Origin: an uncultured Rhodospirillaceae bacterium
GTDB lineage: Bacteria > Pseudomonadota > Alphaproteobacteria > Rhodospirillales > Magnetospirillaceae
Direction: 5' to 3'
DNA length: 64,000 nt
NCBI GenBank assembly: GCA_903941105.1
Contig: CAJANL010000099.1
Span: forward strand, 1 to 64,000
The notes below the pieces were generated by a model. That model saw only the letters and a program-made list of their open reading frames with translations, did not search any database and was not told the DNA's origin. This document shows, in pieces, positions 29,215 through 37,289 of this stretch. The position numbers were made by a program, and so were the translations under genes. Within the stretch, counting starts at the first letter, position 1, and each line of letters begins with the position of its first letter.

Positions 29215-29757
29215 ATGAACGGATCGCGCCGCTTCGTCCTGGTCGACCGCGACGGCACCATCAACGTCGAGAAGGACTACCTGTCCGACCCGGCGGGGCT
29301 CGAACTGATTCCCGGCGCCGCCGCTGCCATCCGCGATCTCAAGCAGGCCGGGTTCGGCGTGGTGGTGATCACCAATCAGTCGGGCATCGGGCGGGGGTAT
29401 TTCACCCTTGAGCAACTGGCCGCGGTCCATGACCGCCTGGTGCAACTGCTGGCCGCCGAGGGGGCGACGGTGGACGGCATCCACATCTGTCCGCACGGCC
29501 CCGGCGACGCTTGCGCCTGCCGCAAGCCGCTGCCCGGCATGGTCGAGCAGGCGGTCGCCGAGCACGGCTTCGACCCGGCGCAGGGCTTCATGATCGGCGA
29601 CAAGGAAGTGGACGTGGAACTCGGCCACGCGGTCGGCGCCACCACCTTTCTCGTCCGCACCGGCTATGGCCGCAAATACGAGGCTTCCACCAAGGCCGAC
29701 CACGTGGTCGACGATCTCGCCGCCGCGGTTGCCGTCATTCGGGCCGACCAGCCTTAA
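29215..29757 (+). CDS. gmhB: D-glycero-D-manno-heptose 1,7-bisphosphate 7-phosphatase, HAD-IIIA (180 aa)
   Basis: A HAD phosphatase of the heptose pathway feeding LPS core synthesis and the GT9 heptosyltransferases in this window. The nucleophile motif is LVDRDGTIN. The zinc loop is CPHGPGDACACRKP and the C-terminal acidic motif is MIGDKEVDVELG; the QSGIGRGYFT motif is diagnostic of GmhB. The ATG at 29215 lies five bases after purH. No other heptose genes (gmhA, hldE, hldD) are in the window. Confidence 0.9.
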   Translation: MNGSRRFVLVDRDGTINVEKDYLSDPAGLELIPGAAAAIRDLKQAGFGVVVITNQSGIGRGYFTLEQLAAVHDRLVQLLAAEGATVDGIHICPHGPGDACACRKPLPGMVEQAVAEHGFDPAQGFMIGDKEVDVELGHAVGATTFLVRTGYGRKYEASTKADHVVDDLAAAVAVIRADQP

Positions 29758-29789
29758 CCATTGCGGAGGCGCCCGCCCGGCGAATCAAG

Positions 29790-30806
29790 TCATTCGCTTC
29801 CAGACATCGGCACCTGACGGTCGCGGGTCAGCCAGGCGATGCCGCCGATCAGGGCGGCGATCAGCCCGAAGCCTCGGAAGGTGAGGAAAATGGTCGCGAA
29901 GGGGGCCTGCCCGTCCGGCGCCAGCAGGCGACAGATTTGGGCGAAAGCGCCTTCGCCGACACCCAAGCCCCCCGGGGTCAACGGCACCTGATTGGCGAGG
30001 ATGGCCAGCGGGGTGGCAAGGGCATAATCCAGCGCTCCGACCCCCTGGGCGGCGAAGATCGACGCGGTGACGATCACCGCCGCAATGGTGAAGGCCTGGC
30101 CCATGATGGAAATCACCATGCCGCCCGCCAGGGTCGGCAGGGCATGGCGGAACAGGGCGACGTCCTTGGCGGCGGCGGCGAAAAGGCCGCGGAGCCGCCC
30201 CAGCCGGCCGGTGGCCTCAGGCACTCCCGCCAGCGCGGAGCGGCCGAGGAACAACATCAGGCCGGCGACCGCCGCCAGGCCGGCGACCGTCACCACCAAT
30301 ACCGCCAGGCCGTATTGCTGCAGGATCGGCGGCAGGGAGCCGGCCGCCATCTGCCAGACGAACACGCCAAGGGCCACGACCAGCAGTCCGCCTAAGCCGA
30401 GCAGACGGTCGATCAGCAAGGTGGCCGCGGCCGTCACCCCGCGACCGGGAGCGGCCTTGGCGACATAAAACAGCCGCACCACATCGCCGCCGACGCCCCC
30501 CGGCAGGAAGACGCCGCTGAAGACGCCGATGGCCACCAGCCGGCAAACGAACGCGAACGGCAGGCGCACCCCCACCACCCCCAACAGCATCCGCCAGCGC
30601 CAGGCGACCAGCGGCAGCGGCAACAGCAGGACGAGAACCACCAGCCCGGCCCGACCGGGCGCATCGGCCATCCGCGCCGGCAAATCGGCGGACAGGCTCT
30701 CGCCCCGGACCAGCCAGACGACGAGCGCCGCGGCAATCGCCGCCTTGAGACTGAGGACGAGGCGCCCTCGCCAGACCCGCCTGTCGGGTTCGGGCGACGC
30801 CGCCAC
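29790..30806 (-). CDS. Lysylphosphatidylglycerol synthase TM-domain / flippase-like membrane protein (338 aa)
   Basis: A UPF0104-type polytopic protein with about eight membrane segments and hallmarks such as FLPGGVGGDVVRLFYVAK, LLIDRLLGLGGLL and QVPLTPGGLGVGEGAF. Relatives transport or flip lipids and lipid-linked sugars, and one branch forms the membrane part of MprF. No lysyltransferase domain is present. The GTG at 30806 has ggagg nine bases upstream and follows the B12 radical SAM gene by a few bases. It is the last gene of a three-gene operon starting at 33479. Confidence 0.83.
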   Translation of the reverse strand: MAASPEPDRRVWRGRLVLSLKAAIAAALVVWLVRGESLSADLPARMADAPGRAGLVVLVLLLPLPLVAWRWRMLLGVVGVRLPFAFVCRLVAIGVFSGVFLPGGVGGDVVRLFYVAKAAPGRGVTAAATLLIDRLLGLGGLLVVALGVFVWQMAAGSLPPILQQYGLAVLVVTVAGLAAVAGLMLFLGRSALAGVPEATGRLGRLRGLFAAAAKDVALFRHALPTLAGGMVISIMGQAFTIAAVIVTASIFAAQGVGALDYALATPLAILANQVPLTPGGLGVGEGAFAQICRLLAPDGQAPFATIFLTFRGFGLIAALIGGIAWLTRDRQVPMSGSE

Positions 30807-30810
30807 CGCC

Positions 30811-32334
30811 CTAGGCCTCCCCGTTCAGACCCGTCGCCGGGGCGCGCAGCCCCGCCATTCCCGCCTGCCCCTTCCGCTTGCCCCCGGCTTGCAGATAGCG
30901 AAGGCTGCGCCAGACATGGGTCACGATGCTCTTGAGGTCGCGGGGGCGTGCGCCTGGGAAAATGCGGGTTGCCAGCATGTAGGAGAAGAACAGGGAGCCC
31001 CAGAACTTATAGAGGTAATCCAGCGGCAGCCGGATCAGTACCTTCAGGACCGGGATCATGAAATCCGGCAACAGGCAGAACAAGGTGCCGAGATGGGCTA
31101 GGCGCACCTGCATGCGCTTTTCCTCAGCGGTGAAATTGGTCAGAACGGACTGCTCCCATCCCGACACCGTATTGTAGTCGAAGTCTGCCGGCAGGGCGCC
31201 CAGCTCGATGGCCTGCTTGGTGAGGTCGGTGTTGGGGAACGGGCAGAATATGCTGAAGGTGGGAACGGCGGCCTTCGCCTTCTTGGCGAACAGAAAGCTG
31301 TCCCAATCGTCCTGGAATGTGGTTCCCGGCAAGGCCAGGATGCTGTTCGCGAAGGCGTTCAGGCCGTATTGCCGGGCATGATCGAAGGCCGACAACACCA
31401 TCTCGTCCGGCATGTTGCGCTTCATGATTTCGTTGCGCACCCGGGAGGTCCCCGCCTCGATGGACATGGCGATGGAGACGCATCCGGCGTGCTGTAGCAG
31501 GCGCGCCACCGGCTCGGTCAGGGCATTGCAGCGGATGAGGCAATAGAACGGAATGCCGATTTCCTTGCGATAACGCTCGGCGAATTCGTGCAGCCATTCG
31601 TCCTCGTGAATGACGAAGACATCGTCGCCGAAACGCAATACCCGCGCGGTGGGATAGCGCTCAACCACGCCGCGGATTTCGGTGAGAAGATTGTCCACCG
31701 ACCGGCGGCGGATCAATTTGCGCCCCTCGCCCTTGAACATACGGTTGTACGCGTGGTTGAAGCAGTAGGTGCACTTGTGCGGGCAGCCGCGCTGGGTCAT
31801 GAACGAGCGGATGCCATGCTTGAGCATGTCGGGGGCGCGGTCGTAGAGGAGGTCTCGGTCGGCGAAGGCAATCGAATCCATGTCCTCGACCACCTCCTTG
31901 ATGAAGTCCGAGGCACCGGCGGGGACCACATTGGGGATGCCCGTCAACGGGCGCCCCTCCGCCAGGGCGTCGAGAATGCGCAGGATGGCGCGGTCGCCGT
32001 CGCCGCAGCAGATGGCATCCAGGCCGAAGTTCGTGAGCACGTCGGGGAAGTAGGTGGGATGGGGGCCGCCCATGACCCGCACCAGTCGCCGGCCGCGCTG
32101 CGCCGCCCAGGCCTGGGCGACCCGGTCGGCGTCGGCGAACAGGTGCTCGTCGGGGGTCATGGCGCTATAGGCCAGCAGGTCGGGCTCGAACGCGTCGAGA
32201 TCCGCCGCCATGTCGCCGCCCTTCAACACGGACAGGCGGGTGACGTGCCCGGCCGCCTTGCATACGGCACTGAGGATCATCGCGCCGAGCGGCTCGCTGA
32301 AGAACAGGTCGGACACGACAAACAGCACCTTCAT
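30811..32334 (-). CDS. B12-binding-domain radical SAM protein (507 aa)
   Basis: An N-terminal cobalamin-type Rossmann domain (1-150; VMGGPHPTYFP, ICCGDGDRAI) precedes the radical SAM core with CPHKCTYC (Cys184, 188, 191). SIEAGTSRVRNEIMKR is the SAM-binding strand region. The C-terminal 120 residues are hydrophobic and basic (LLPDFMIPVLKVLIRLPLDYLYKFW), suggesting membrane association. It overlaps the upstream radical SAM gene by ATGA and precedes the flippase-like gene. It is the second B12-type enzyme in the window; substrate unknown, possibly a lipid-linked sugar. Confidence 0.87.
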   Translation of the reverse strand: MKVLFVVSDLFFSEPLGAMILSAVCKAAGHVTRLSVLKGGDMAADLDAFEPDLLAYSAMTPDEHLFADADRVAQAWAAQRGRRLVRVMGGPHPTYFPDVLTNFGLDAICCGDGDRAILRILDALAEGRPLTGIPNVVPAGASDFIKEVVEDMDSIAFADRDLLYDRAPDMLKHGIRSFMTQRGCPHKCTYCFNHAYNRMFKGEGRKLIRRRSVDNLLTEIRGVVERYPTARVLRFGDDVFVIHEDEWLHEFAERYRKEIGIPFYCLIRCNALTEPVARLLQHAGCVSIAMSIEAGTSRVRNEIMKRNMPDEMVLSAFDHARQYGLNAFANSILALPGTTFQDDWDSFLFAKKAKAAVPTFSIFCPFPNTDLTKQAIELGALPADFDYNTVSGWEQSVLTNFTAEEKRMQVRLAHLGTLFCLLPDFMIPVLKVLIRLPLDYLYKFWGSLFFSYMLATRIFPGARPRDLKSIVTHVWRSLRYLQAGGKRKGQAGMAGLRAPATGLNGEA

Positions 32335-33479
32335 GTCGAACTCCTGATCGGTCCTCTCGCAACGGCCGGCTGACCCGTCACGACTCTCGCCAACGTCCGG
32401 AAATAGGCTTGTGGATTGAGAACGAAATTATTGATCTGAGCGCATTCGAATGTGCACCAGCATCGGTTGTCGCCGACGAATTCGCGAATCGCACCGGCCC
32501 GCGGGCTGTTGAGCATTCCATCCAGGTCGAAGTCCCACTCCCGCAGGTTGCCCAGACTGAAGTCGCCCAATTCCGGGGCGTCGGTCAGCCCCTGGCTGGC
32601 CAAGACCTTGAGGATTTCGCACGGCAGGACATTAGCCCGCTCGTCGATGATCAACAGCTTCTTGCCGGCCAGGCAGGGGTCGGCCATGCGTTGTTGCCGC
32701 AGGGTGTCGATCCGGCTCTGGGTGAGCTGATCGACGATCGCCTCGCCGACCCGGGCATCGGTCCTGGCCATGCGGCGGAGCAACAGCATGTTCTCGATGA
32801 ACAGGTCGGTGGTGCCGGCCTCACCCTCGGGGGAACGGACCTCGCCACGGGCGAGCATCAGGCCGTGCGCGGCAATGCTCATGTTGTCGCGTACCCATTC
32901 GAGCAGCGCCGGAACCTCGTGGCTGTTGCTGACGGTGATGACGCTGGCGGTGGCGAGGAACAGCCGAGGATTGTCCCGCTGCCGGTCGCGGACGGCGCCG
33001 TAGCTCTCCTGCAGGCGCGCGAAGCTGCCGGGAACGCCGCGGATGCGGTCATGGGTTTCGCCGATCCCGTCGATGGACATGTTGATGGACAGGATGAGGT
33101 CGGGACAGCTCACCGACACCCGGTCCACCAATGCGGCGATACGGTCGGGGTAATAACCGTTGGTGGGAATGGTGATCCGCCGCACCCCCGCCCGCCGGTA
33201 GAAGATCTCGATGATGTCGGCAAGGTCCTGGCGGAGGGTCGGCTCACCCCCGGTCAGGGTCAGTTGATAGAGATCGGGAAGACGATCGGCCATGCGCTCG
33301 ATCTCTTCCAGGGACCATTCCTCGCTCCGCTTGAGGGTGTTCAAGCTTCGCCAAAGGAAACACATATTGCAGCGCTGATTGCAGTGCGACGTCACATAAA
33401 GAACAACGTACCAGGGCTTCGAACTGAGCGCCCTGCGCAATAGCGACACTGGACGAACCTGGGCGAGCAGACTGCTCAT
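32331..33479 (-). CDS. Radical SAM protein with SPASM-like Cys tail (382 aa)
   Basis: The core motif is CNQRCNMC (Cys33, 37, 40), followed by LTLTGGEPTLR and INMSIDGIGETHDRIRG. A C-terminal extension with NVLPCEILK and CWCTFEC looks like auxiliary-cluster cysteines of the SPASM/twitch type. Such enzymes modify peptides, sugars or nucleotides by H-atom abstraction. It opens the minus-strand operon, with gaagg seven bases before the ATG, opposite the RmlB-like gene. No RiPP precursor is evident beside it. Substrate unknown. Confidence 0.87.
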   Translation of the reverse strand: MSSLLAQVRPVSLLRRALSSKPWYVVLYVTSHCNQRCNMCFLWRSLNTLKRSEEWSLEEIERMADRLPDLYQLTLTGGEPTLRQDLADIIEIFYRRAGVRRITIPTNGYYPDRIAALVDRVSVSCPDLILSINMSIDGIGETHDRIRGVPGSFARLQESYGAVRDRQRDNPRLFLATASVITVSNSHEVPALLEWVRDNMSIAAHGLMLARGEVRSPEGEAGTTDLFIENMLLLRRMARTDARVGEAIVDQLTQSRIDTLRQQRMADPCLAGKKLLIIDERANVLPCEILKVLASQGLTDAPELGDFSLGNLREWDFDLDGMLNSPRAGAIREFVGDNRCWCTFECAQINNFVLNPQAYFRTLARVVTGQPAVARGPIRSST

Positions 33480-33834
33480 GAAGACGCCTTCAATTGGTCG
33501 CCGGGCGATGTAAGAGGCTGTTCTGCCGAGCCATTCGGGCGCACGTCATCCTCAAATGCACGGACGCTGAAACCTCCGCGCTGCGGGTGCGCCACATTTG
33601 CACCGCCATGGGGGGGAGCACTACCACGGCCTGCCGATGAAAATCAACATCACCGGATTTAAGGCCCTTCGAACACACGGAGTCAGTCCGCAAATGGTCC
33701 GGCTTCGCAGGTCCAGGACAGCCAGGCACCCCTTGAATTCCCTGGAATCGCCGCCTATAGTGCGCTGCCAAGACGGCTGCGAACCACACAGCCCTCGGGC
33801 AATTTTTCTACTCTGGCTGGTCGGCATTCTGCTC
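33480..33834. other. Divergent intergenic region with no gene (355 bp)
   Basis: The spacer separates two divergent operons of the second glycan island. It is less GC-rich than its surroundings. An open frame on the plus strand (from 33598) is only the upstream extension of the epimerase frame. A sigma70-like promoter for the plus operon is annotated separately; no clear counterpart for the minus operon, and no riboswitch or operator, was recognised. Confidence 0.6.
33733..33761 (+). promoter_or_regulatory. Sigma70-like promoter of the radical SAM/AsnB operon
   Basis: TTGAAT (33733-33738) and TATAGT (33756-33761) are separated by exactly 17 bases. Transcription would start near 33768, about 67 bases before the epimerase ATG. 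The position in the divergent spacer ahead of a seven-gene run supports it. Confidence 0.5.
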
Positions 33835-34866
33835 ATGAATCTGCTGGTTACTGGTGGCGCCGGCTTTATCGGCTCGAATTTCGTCCGCTATTGGACGGAG
33901 AAGTTTCCCGAAGACCGGATCACGGTACTGGATGCCTTCACCTATGCCGGGTCCATCGACAACCTGCCCCCCGGCGCCTACGAGGACCTGTGCGGAACGC
34001 TGCGCGTCTGGTACGGCAATGTCTGCAATGCCGAACTGGTGGACTCGCTGGTCGAGGATGCCGACGTGGTGGTGCACTTCGCGGCCGAGACCCATGTCAC
34101 GCGGTCGATCTTCGACAACATGCAGTTCTTCCACACCGACGTCATCGGCACCCAGACGGTTGCCAACGCCATCGTCAAGGCCGGCGACCGGGTAAAGCTG
34201 TTCCTTCACATCTCGACGTCGGAAGTCTACGGCACGGCCTTGGATGCCGCCATGGACGAGGATCACCCCCTCAACCCCATGAGCCCCTACGCCGCCGCGA
34301 AATGCGGTGCCGACCGCTTGGTGTATTCCTATTGGAAGACCTACGGCCTGCCGGCGGTGATCGTGCGCCCGTTCAACAACTACGGCCCCCGCCAGCACCT
34401 GGAAAAGGTGGTGCCACGCTTCGTCACCAGCGTCATCCTGGGCGAGGACATCACGGTGCACGGCGACGGTTCCGCCGCACGCGATTTCATCCATGTGGAC
34501 GACACCTGCCGGGCGCTCGACGCCATCATCAACGCGCCCTCCGAGAAGGTGGTCGGAGACGTGTTCAATCTGGCGTCCGGGGAACACCGGTCCATCGCCG
34601 AGATTGCGCAGGCGATGGTCGAGGAGATGGATTGCGACCCCGCCAAGATCAAATTCATCGGCGATCGCCCGGGCCAGGTGTTCCGCCATACCGGGGATTC
34701 CACCAAGATCCTCGACCGGTTGGGCTGGAAGCCGATCGTGCCGTGGAGCGAGGGGCTGCGAAGCACCATCGACTGGTTCCAGAACAACCGGCCGTGGTGG
34801 GAAAAGCAGATATGGCTGCGTCGCATTCCCATCAAGACGAAATCGGGAAAAGTCGAATTCCATTGA
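33835..34866 (+). CDS. dTDP-glucose 4,6-dehydratase (RmlB)-like NAD-dependent epimerase/dehydratase (343 aa)
   Basis: An extended SDR. MNLLVTGGAGFIGSNFVRY is the NAD motif. STSEVYG and SPYAAAKCGAD hold the catalytic Ser/Thr and YxxxK, and RPFNNYGPRQHLEKVVPRF and HGDGSAARDFIHVDD are the substrate loops. The SEVYG and NNYGP motifs resemble RmlB or UDP-sugar 4,6-dehydratases, but the dTDP-specific TDE-type catalytic motif is not evident, so the nucleotide and reaction are uncertain. The ATG at 33835 starts the domain. It is the first gene of the plus-strand operon. Confidence 0.85.
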   Translation: MNLLVTGGAGFIGSNFVRYWTEKFPEDRITVLDAFTYAGSIDNLPPGAYEDLCGTLRVWYGNVCNAELVDSLVEDADVVVHFAAETHVTRSIFDNMQFFHTDVIGTQTVANAIVKAGDRVKLFLHISTSEVYGTALDAAMDEDHPLNPMSPYAAAKCGADRLVYSYWKTYGLPAVIVRPFNNYGPRQHLEKVVPRFVTSVILGEDITVHGDGSAARDFIHVDDTCRALDAIINAPSEKVVGDVFNLASGEHRSIAEIAQAMVEEMDCDPAKIKFIGDRPGQVFRHTGDSTKILDRLGWKPIVPWSEGLRSTIDWFQNNRPWWEKQIWLRRIPIKTKSGKVEFH

Positions 34867-34901
34867 GCCGAGCCGGTTCGGTTCGTATTTAGGTCGCTGT
34901 C

Positions 34902-35903
34902 ATGTCATTTGCTCGGCTCCAGAAGCATCTTGAGGACGAGGATCGGCGCCGGCAGCTTCTCGAAATCGAGAAGAACCTGGTCGAGCATCCTTTTCCGCCC
35001 CAGTTGGTCATCGAGAACACCTCGTGGTGCAACCTGACCTGCATCCACTGCGCCCACCGCGATCTACAGCGGCCGCACGCCCACATGCCCCGCGCCCTCT
35101 GGGACAAGCTGGTGGAGGAGGTCGGACGCACCTCCCCCGACTGCGAGGTCTGGCCGACCTTCTATGGCGAGGCGCTGCTGCTGGGAAACGAGCTGTGGGA
35201 CCGTCTCGGCCATGCGGCCAGGGTGGGCTGCCGCAATCTGGTGCTCAATTCCAACGGCACCGCGCTGGGCGCCAAGGACAATATCGAGCGGGTGCTGGCC
35301 TCGCCCCTGCGGCGGTTCATCCTCAGCCTCGACGGCCTGTCGCAGGCCAGTTTCGAGAAGATCCGCCGCAAGGCCAAATGGCACAAGGTCTATCCCGCGG
35401 TGGAGGAGCTTTGCCGCCGCCGCCTGGAGCGCGGCATCACCTATCCCACCATCACGGCGCAGTTCTCGGTGATGCCGGACAACGCCCATGAAGTGGAAGA
35501 CTTCCGCGCCTACTGGTCGGCCCTGGGGGCCGAGGTGAAGGTCAGGCCGATGATGGAGTGGACCGCGTCCGGGGCGGTGGCGACGGAGACCATCATCCAC
35601 GGCCACGATTTCCGCATCGCCTGCCCATGGGCCAACAACACCATGGCAATCCATCAGGACGGCCGGGTGGTCACCTGCGCCGTCGATTACGAGGGCTTTT
35701 TCGTCGTCGGCAACGCCAGCGACATGTCCATCGCCGAGGCCTGGCGCCTGCTGCGCGACAAGGTGCGGAGTCCCCATCGGGAGCATCGCTGGGATGATAT
35801 GCCCGAGGTCTGCCGGCGGTGCGGTGACTGGCAGACGGCCGGGGCGCAGTACGAGACCTCGACCGTCGAAGGCACCCGTCCGTTCTGGTTCAGGAATGAG
35901 TGA
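34902..35903 (+). CDS. Radical SAM / SPASM protein (333 aa)
   Basis: The core motif CNLTCIHC (Cys43, 47, 50) sits behind a charged N-terminal helix. RRFILSLDGLSQASFEKIR is the usual mid-barrel motif. The C-terminus has CPWANNTMAIHQDGRVVTCA and CRRCGDW, the spacing expected of a SPASM domain binding auxiliary 4Fe-4S clusters. It precedes a second radical SAM gene with an eight-base overlap. These pairs may act sequentially on one substrate, which is unknown; no peptide precursor was seen. Confidence 0.87.
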   Translation: MSFARLQKHLEDEDRRRQLLEIEKNLVEHPFPPQLVIENTSWCNLTCIHCAHRDLQRPHAHMPRALWDKLVEEVGRTSPDCEVWPTFYGEALLLGNELWDRLGHAARVGCRNLVLNSNGTALGAKDNIERVLASPLRRFILSLDGLSQASFEKIRRKAKWHKVYPAVEELCRRRLERGITYPTITAQFSVMPDNAHEVEDFRAYWSALGAEVKVRPMMEWTASGAVATETIIHGHDFRIACPWANNTMAIHQDGRVVTCAVDYEGFFVVGNASDMSIAEAWRLLRDKVRSPHREHRWDDMPEVCRRCGDWQTAGAQYETSTVEGTRPFWFRNE

Positions 35904-36915
35904 GATGACCAAGGCATCGCCGCCGCCCCAGACCTATGCCATGCGATCGGACGCGGCCGATTACCCGATGATGCTGGTGCTGTCCTTCGTGTTTCCGTGC
36001 AATGCCAAATGCCCGCATTGCCCCTACACGAATTCGGACATCCGCAAGGAATATGCCGACATGCCCTTCATGCCGGCCGAGACCTTTCGCAAGATCGCCG
36101 ACGAATCGGGGCCGCATGGCGCCTTCCTGCGCATCTCGGGCGGCGGCGAACCCATGCTGCATCCCGAGGCGGTGGAGCTGTTTCTCTACGCCAAGGCCCG
36201 GGGCTGCCGCGTCGGCCTGATCACCAACGGCTCGAAATTCGATGCCGACAACAGCCGCGCCCTGATCGAGGCCGGCATCGACATGATCGAATTCTCCGTC
36301 GATGCCTCGACGGCGGAGGGCTATGCCGTGGCGCGGGCCGGGCTGGAGTGGGACACCCTGCTCACCAACGTCCGCCGCATGATCCAGTTGCGCAAGGCCG
36401 GCAACAGCACGACCAAGATCGTGGCGTCGGCGGTCCATCAGGCCGGCGTCGACATCGACGAAGTCGAGCGGTTCTGGGTCGAGGATATCGGCGTCGACTA
36501 TGTCATCAAGCGCAAGTTCCTCACCTGGGGCATCAACACCAATCTCGACGGCGCCCGTTCGGGCGATCCCGGCGCCTATCTCGACACCGAGGTCGAACCC
36601 TGCCCGTTCCTGTTCGAGCGCCTGAACATCGACACGCGCGGCAATATCATGGTGTGCGGCTACGACATCTCGGCCAATACCGAGATGGGCAACTGCAACA
36701 GTCAGAACATCAGCGAGATCTGGCACGGGCCGGGCTTCGAGTGGTACCGCGGGATGCATCTCAAGGGGAAGGGCAAGGATATTCCCCTGTGCGCCGGTTG
36801 CCCCGATTGGCAATATCGCTCGTGGCATCACAACTACTGGAAAGTGGTGGCCAATGCCGAGGAAGCACGTCAGCGCAAGCTGACCGGCGTGCCCGCCCGA
36901 CTGGAAGAGCAATGA
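35896..36915 (+). CDS. Radical SAM / SPASM protein (339 aa)
   Basis: The core motif is CNAKCPHC (Cys35, 39, 42), followed by LRISGGGEPMLHPEAV and IEFSVDASTAEGYAVAR. The C-terminal region RLNIDTRGNIMVCGYDIS followed by CAGCPDWQY matches a SPASM tail. Sequence and layout resemble the preceding gene, suggesting distant paralogues. The ATG at 35896 overlaps the upstream gene by eight bases; ATG 35905 is possible. It is joined by ATGA to the small gene that follows. Confidence 0.87.
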   Translation: MSEMTKASPPPQTYAMRSDAADYPMMLVLSFVFPCNAKCPHCPYTNSDIRKEYADMPFMPAETFRKIADESGPHGAFLRISGGGEPMLHPEAVELFLYAKARGCRVGLITNGSKFDADNSRALIEAGIDMIEFSVDASTAEGYAVARAGLEWDTLLTNVRRMIQLRKAGNSTTKIVASAVHQAGVDIDEVERFWVEDIGVDYVIKRKFLTWGINTNLDGARSGDPGAYLDTEVEPCPFLFERLNIDTRGNIMVCGYDISANTEMGNCNSQNISEIWHGPGFEWYRGMHLKGKGKDIPLCAGCPDWQYRSWHHNYWKVVANAEEARQRKLTGVPARLEEQ

Positions 36916-37262
36916 GCCTCAAGATCTCCGGCCGCCTGTTTTCCGGCCCCTATCCGCTGGCCACCACGGCACTGAACAAGCGGCGCCCCCCCGTCGTCTT
37001 CGTCATCATCAGCAAGGAGGGGGTGCCGTGGAACCCGACCTTCCGCGTCCTCGACTGCGGTGACGGCGGCGAGGACGGGATCGACTTCGCGGCGCATCCC
37101 GACCGCCCCGCCTGGGAGAGCGCCGCCGAGGGGGCGGTGGGGGTCTATCTGCTGGAAATGCCGCGCGACCAGGCGAGCGTCGACGACCGGAGCGCCGTGG
37201 TCGCCGAGTTGCGGCAGCGCTATTCCCCGCCTCACGGCAGTGTCGCCATCTCGGGAATCTGA
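36912..37262 (+). CDS. Uncharacterised small protein of the radical SAM operon (116 aa)
   Basis: I cannot assign this protein. It has an N-terminal FSGPYPLATTALNKRRPP, a strand-rich part with VVFVIISKEG and FRVLDCGDGGEDGIDFA, then WESAAEGAVGVYLLEM and a C-terminal helix ending LRQRYSPPHG. The order of a Val-rich strand, an acidic loop with HPDRPAW, a G-V-Y strand and an LRxxYxPP end recalls small globular proteins of unknown role, distantly like a GIY-YIG-type fold, but this is speculative. It has no leader-core organisation of a RiPP precursor. It is coupled by ATGA to the upstream radical SAM gene and lies 27 bases before asnB. Confidence 0.65.
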   Translation: MSLKISGRLFSGPYPLATTALNKRRPPVVFVIISKEGVPWNPTFRVLDCGDGGEDGIDFAAHPDRPAWESAAEGAVGVYLLEMPRDQASVDDRSAVVAELRQRYSPPHGSVAISGI

Positions 37263-37289
37263 GCAACCCTGACCGACATGAGGGGCTGA

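Noticed and set aside
32331-37262. A RiPP cluster based on the SPASM radical SAM genes
   Set aside because: No short leader-core peptide ORF or transporter/peptidase was found near them; sugar-type genes (epimerase, formyltransferase, WbqC) surround them instead.
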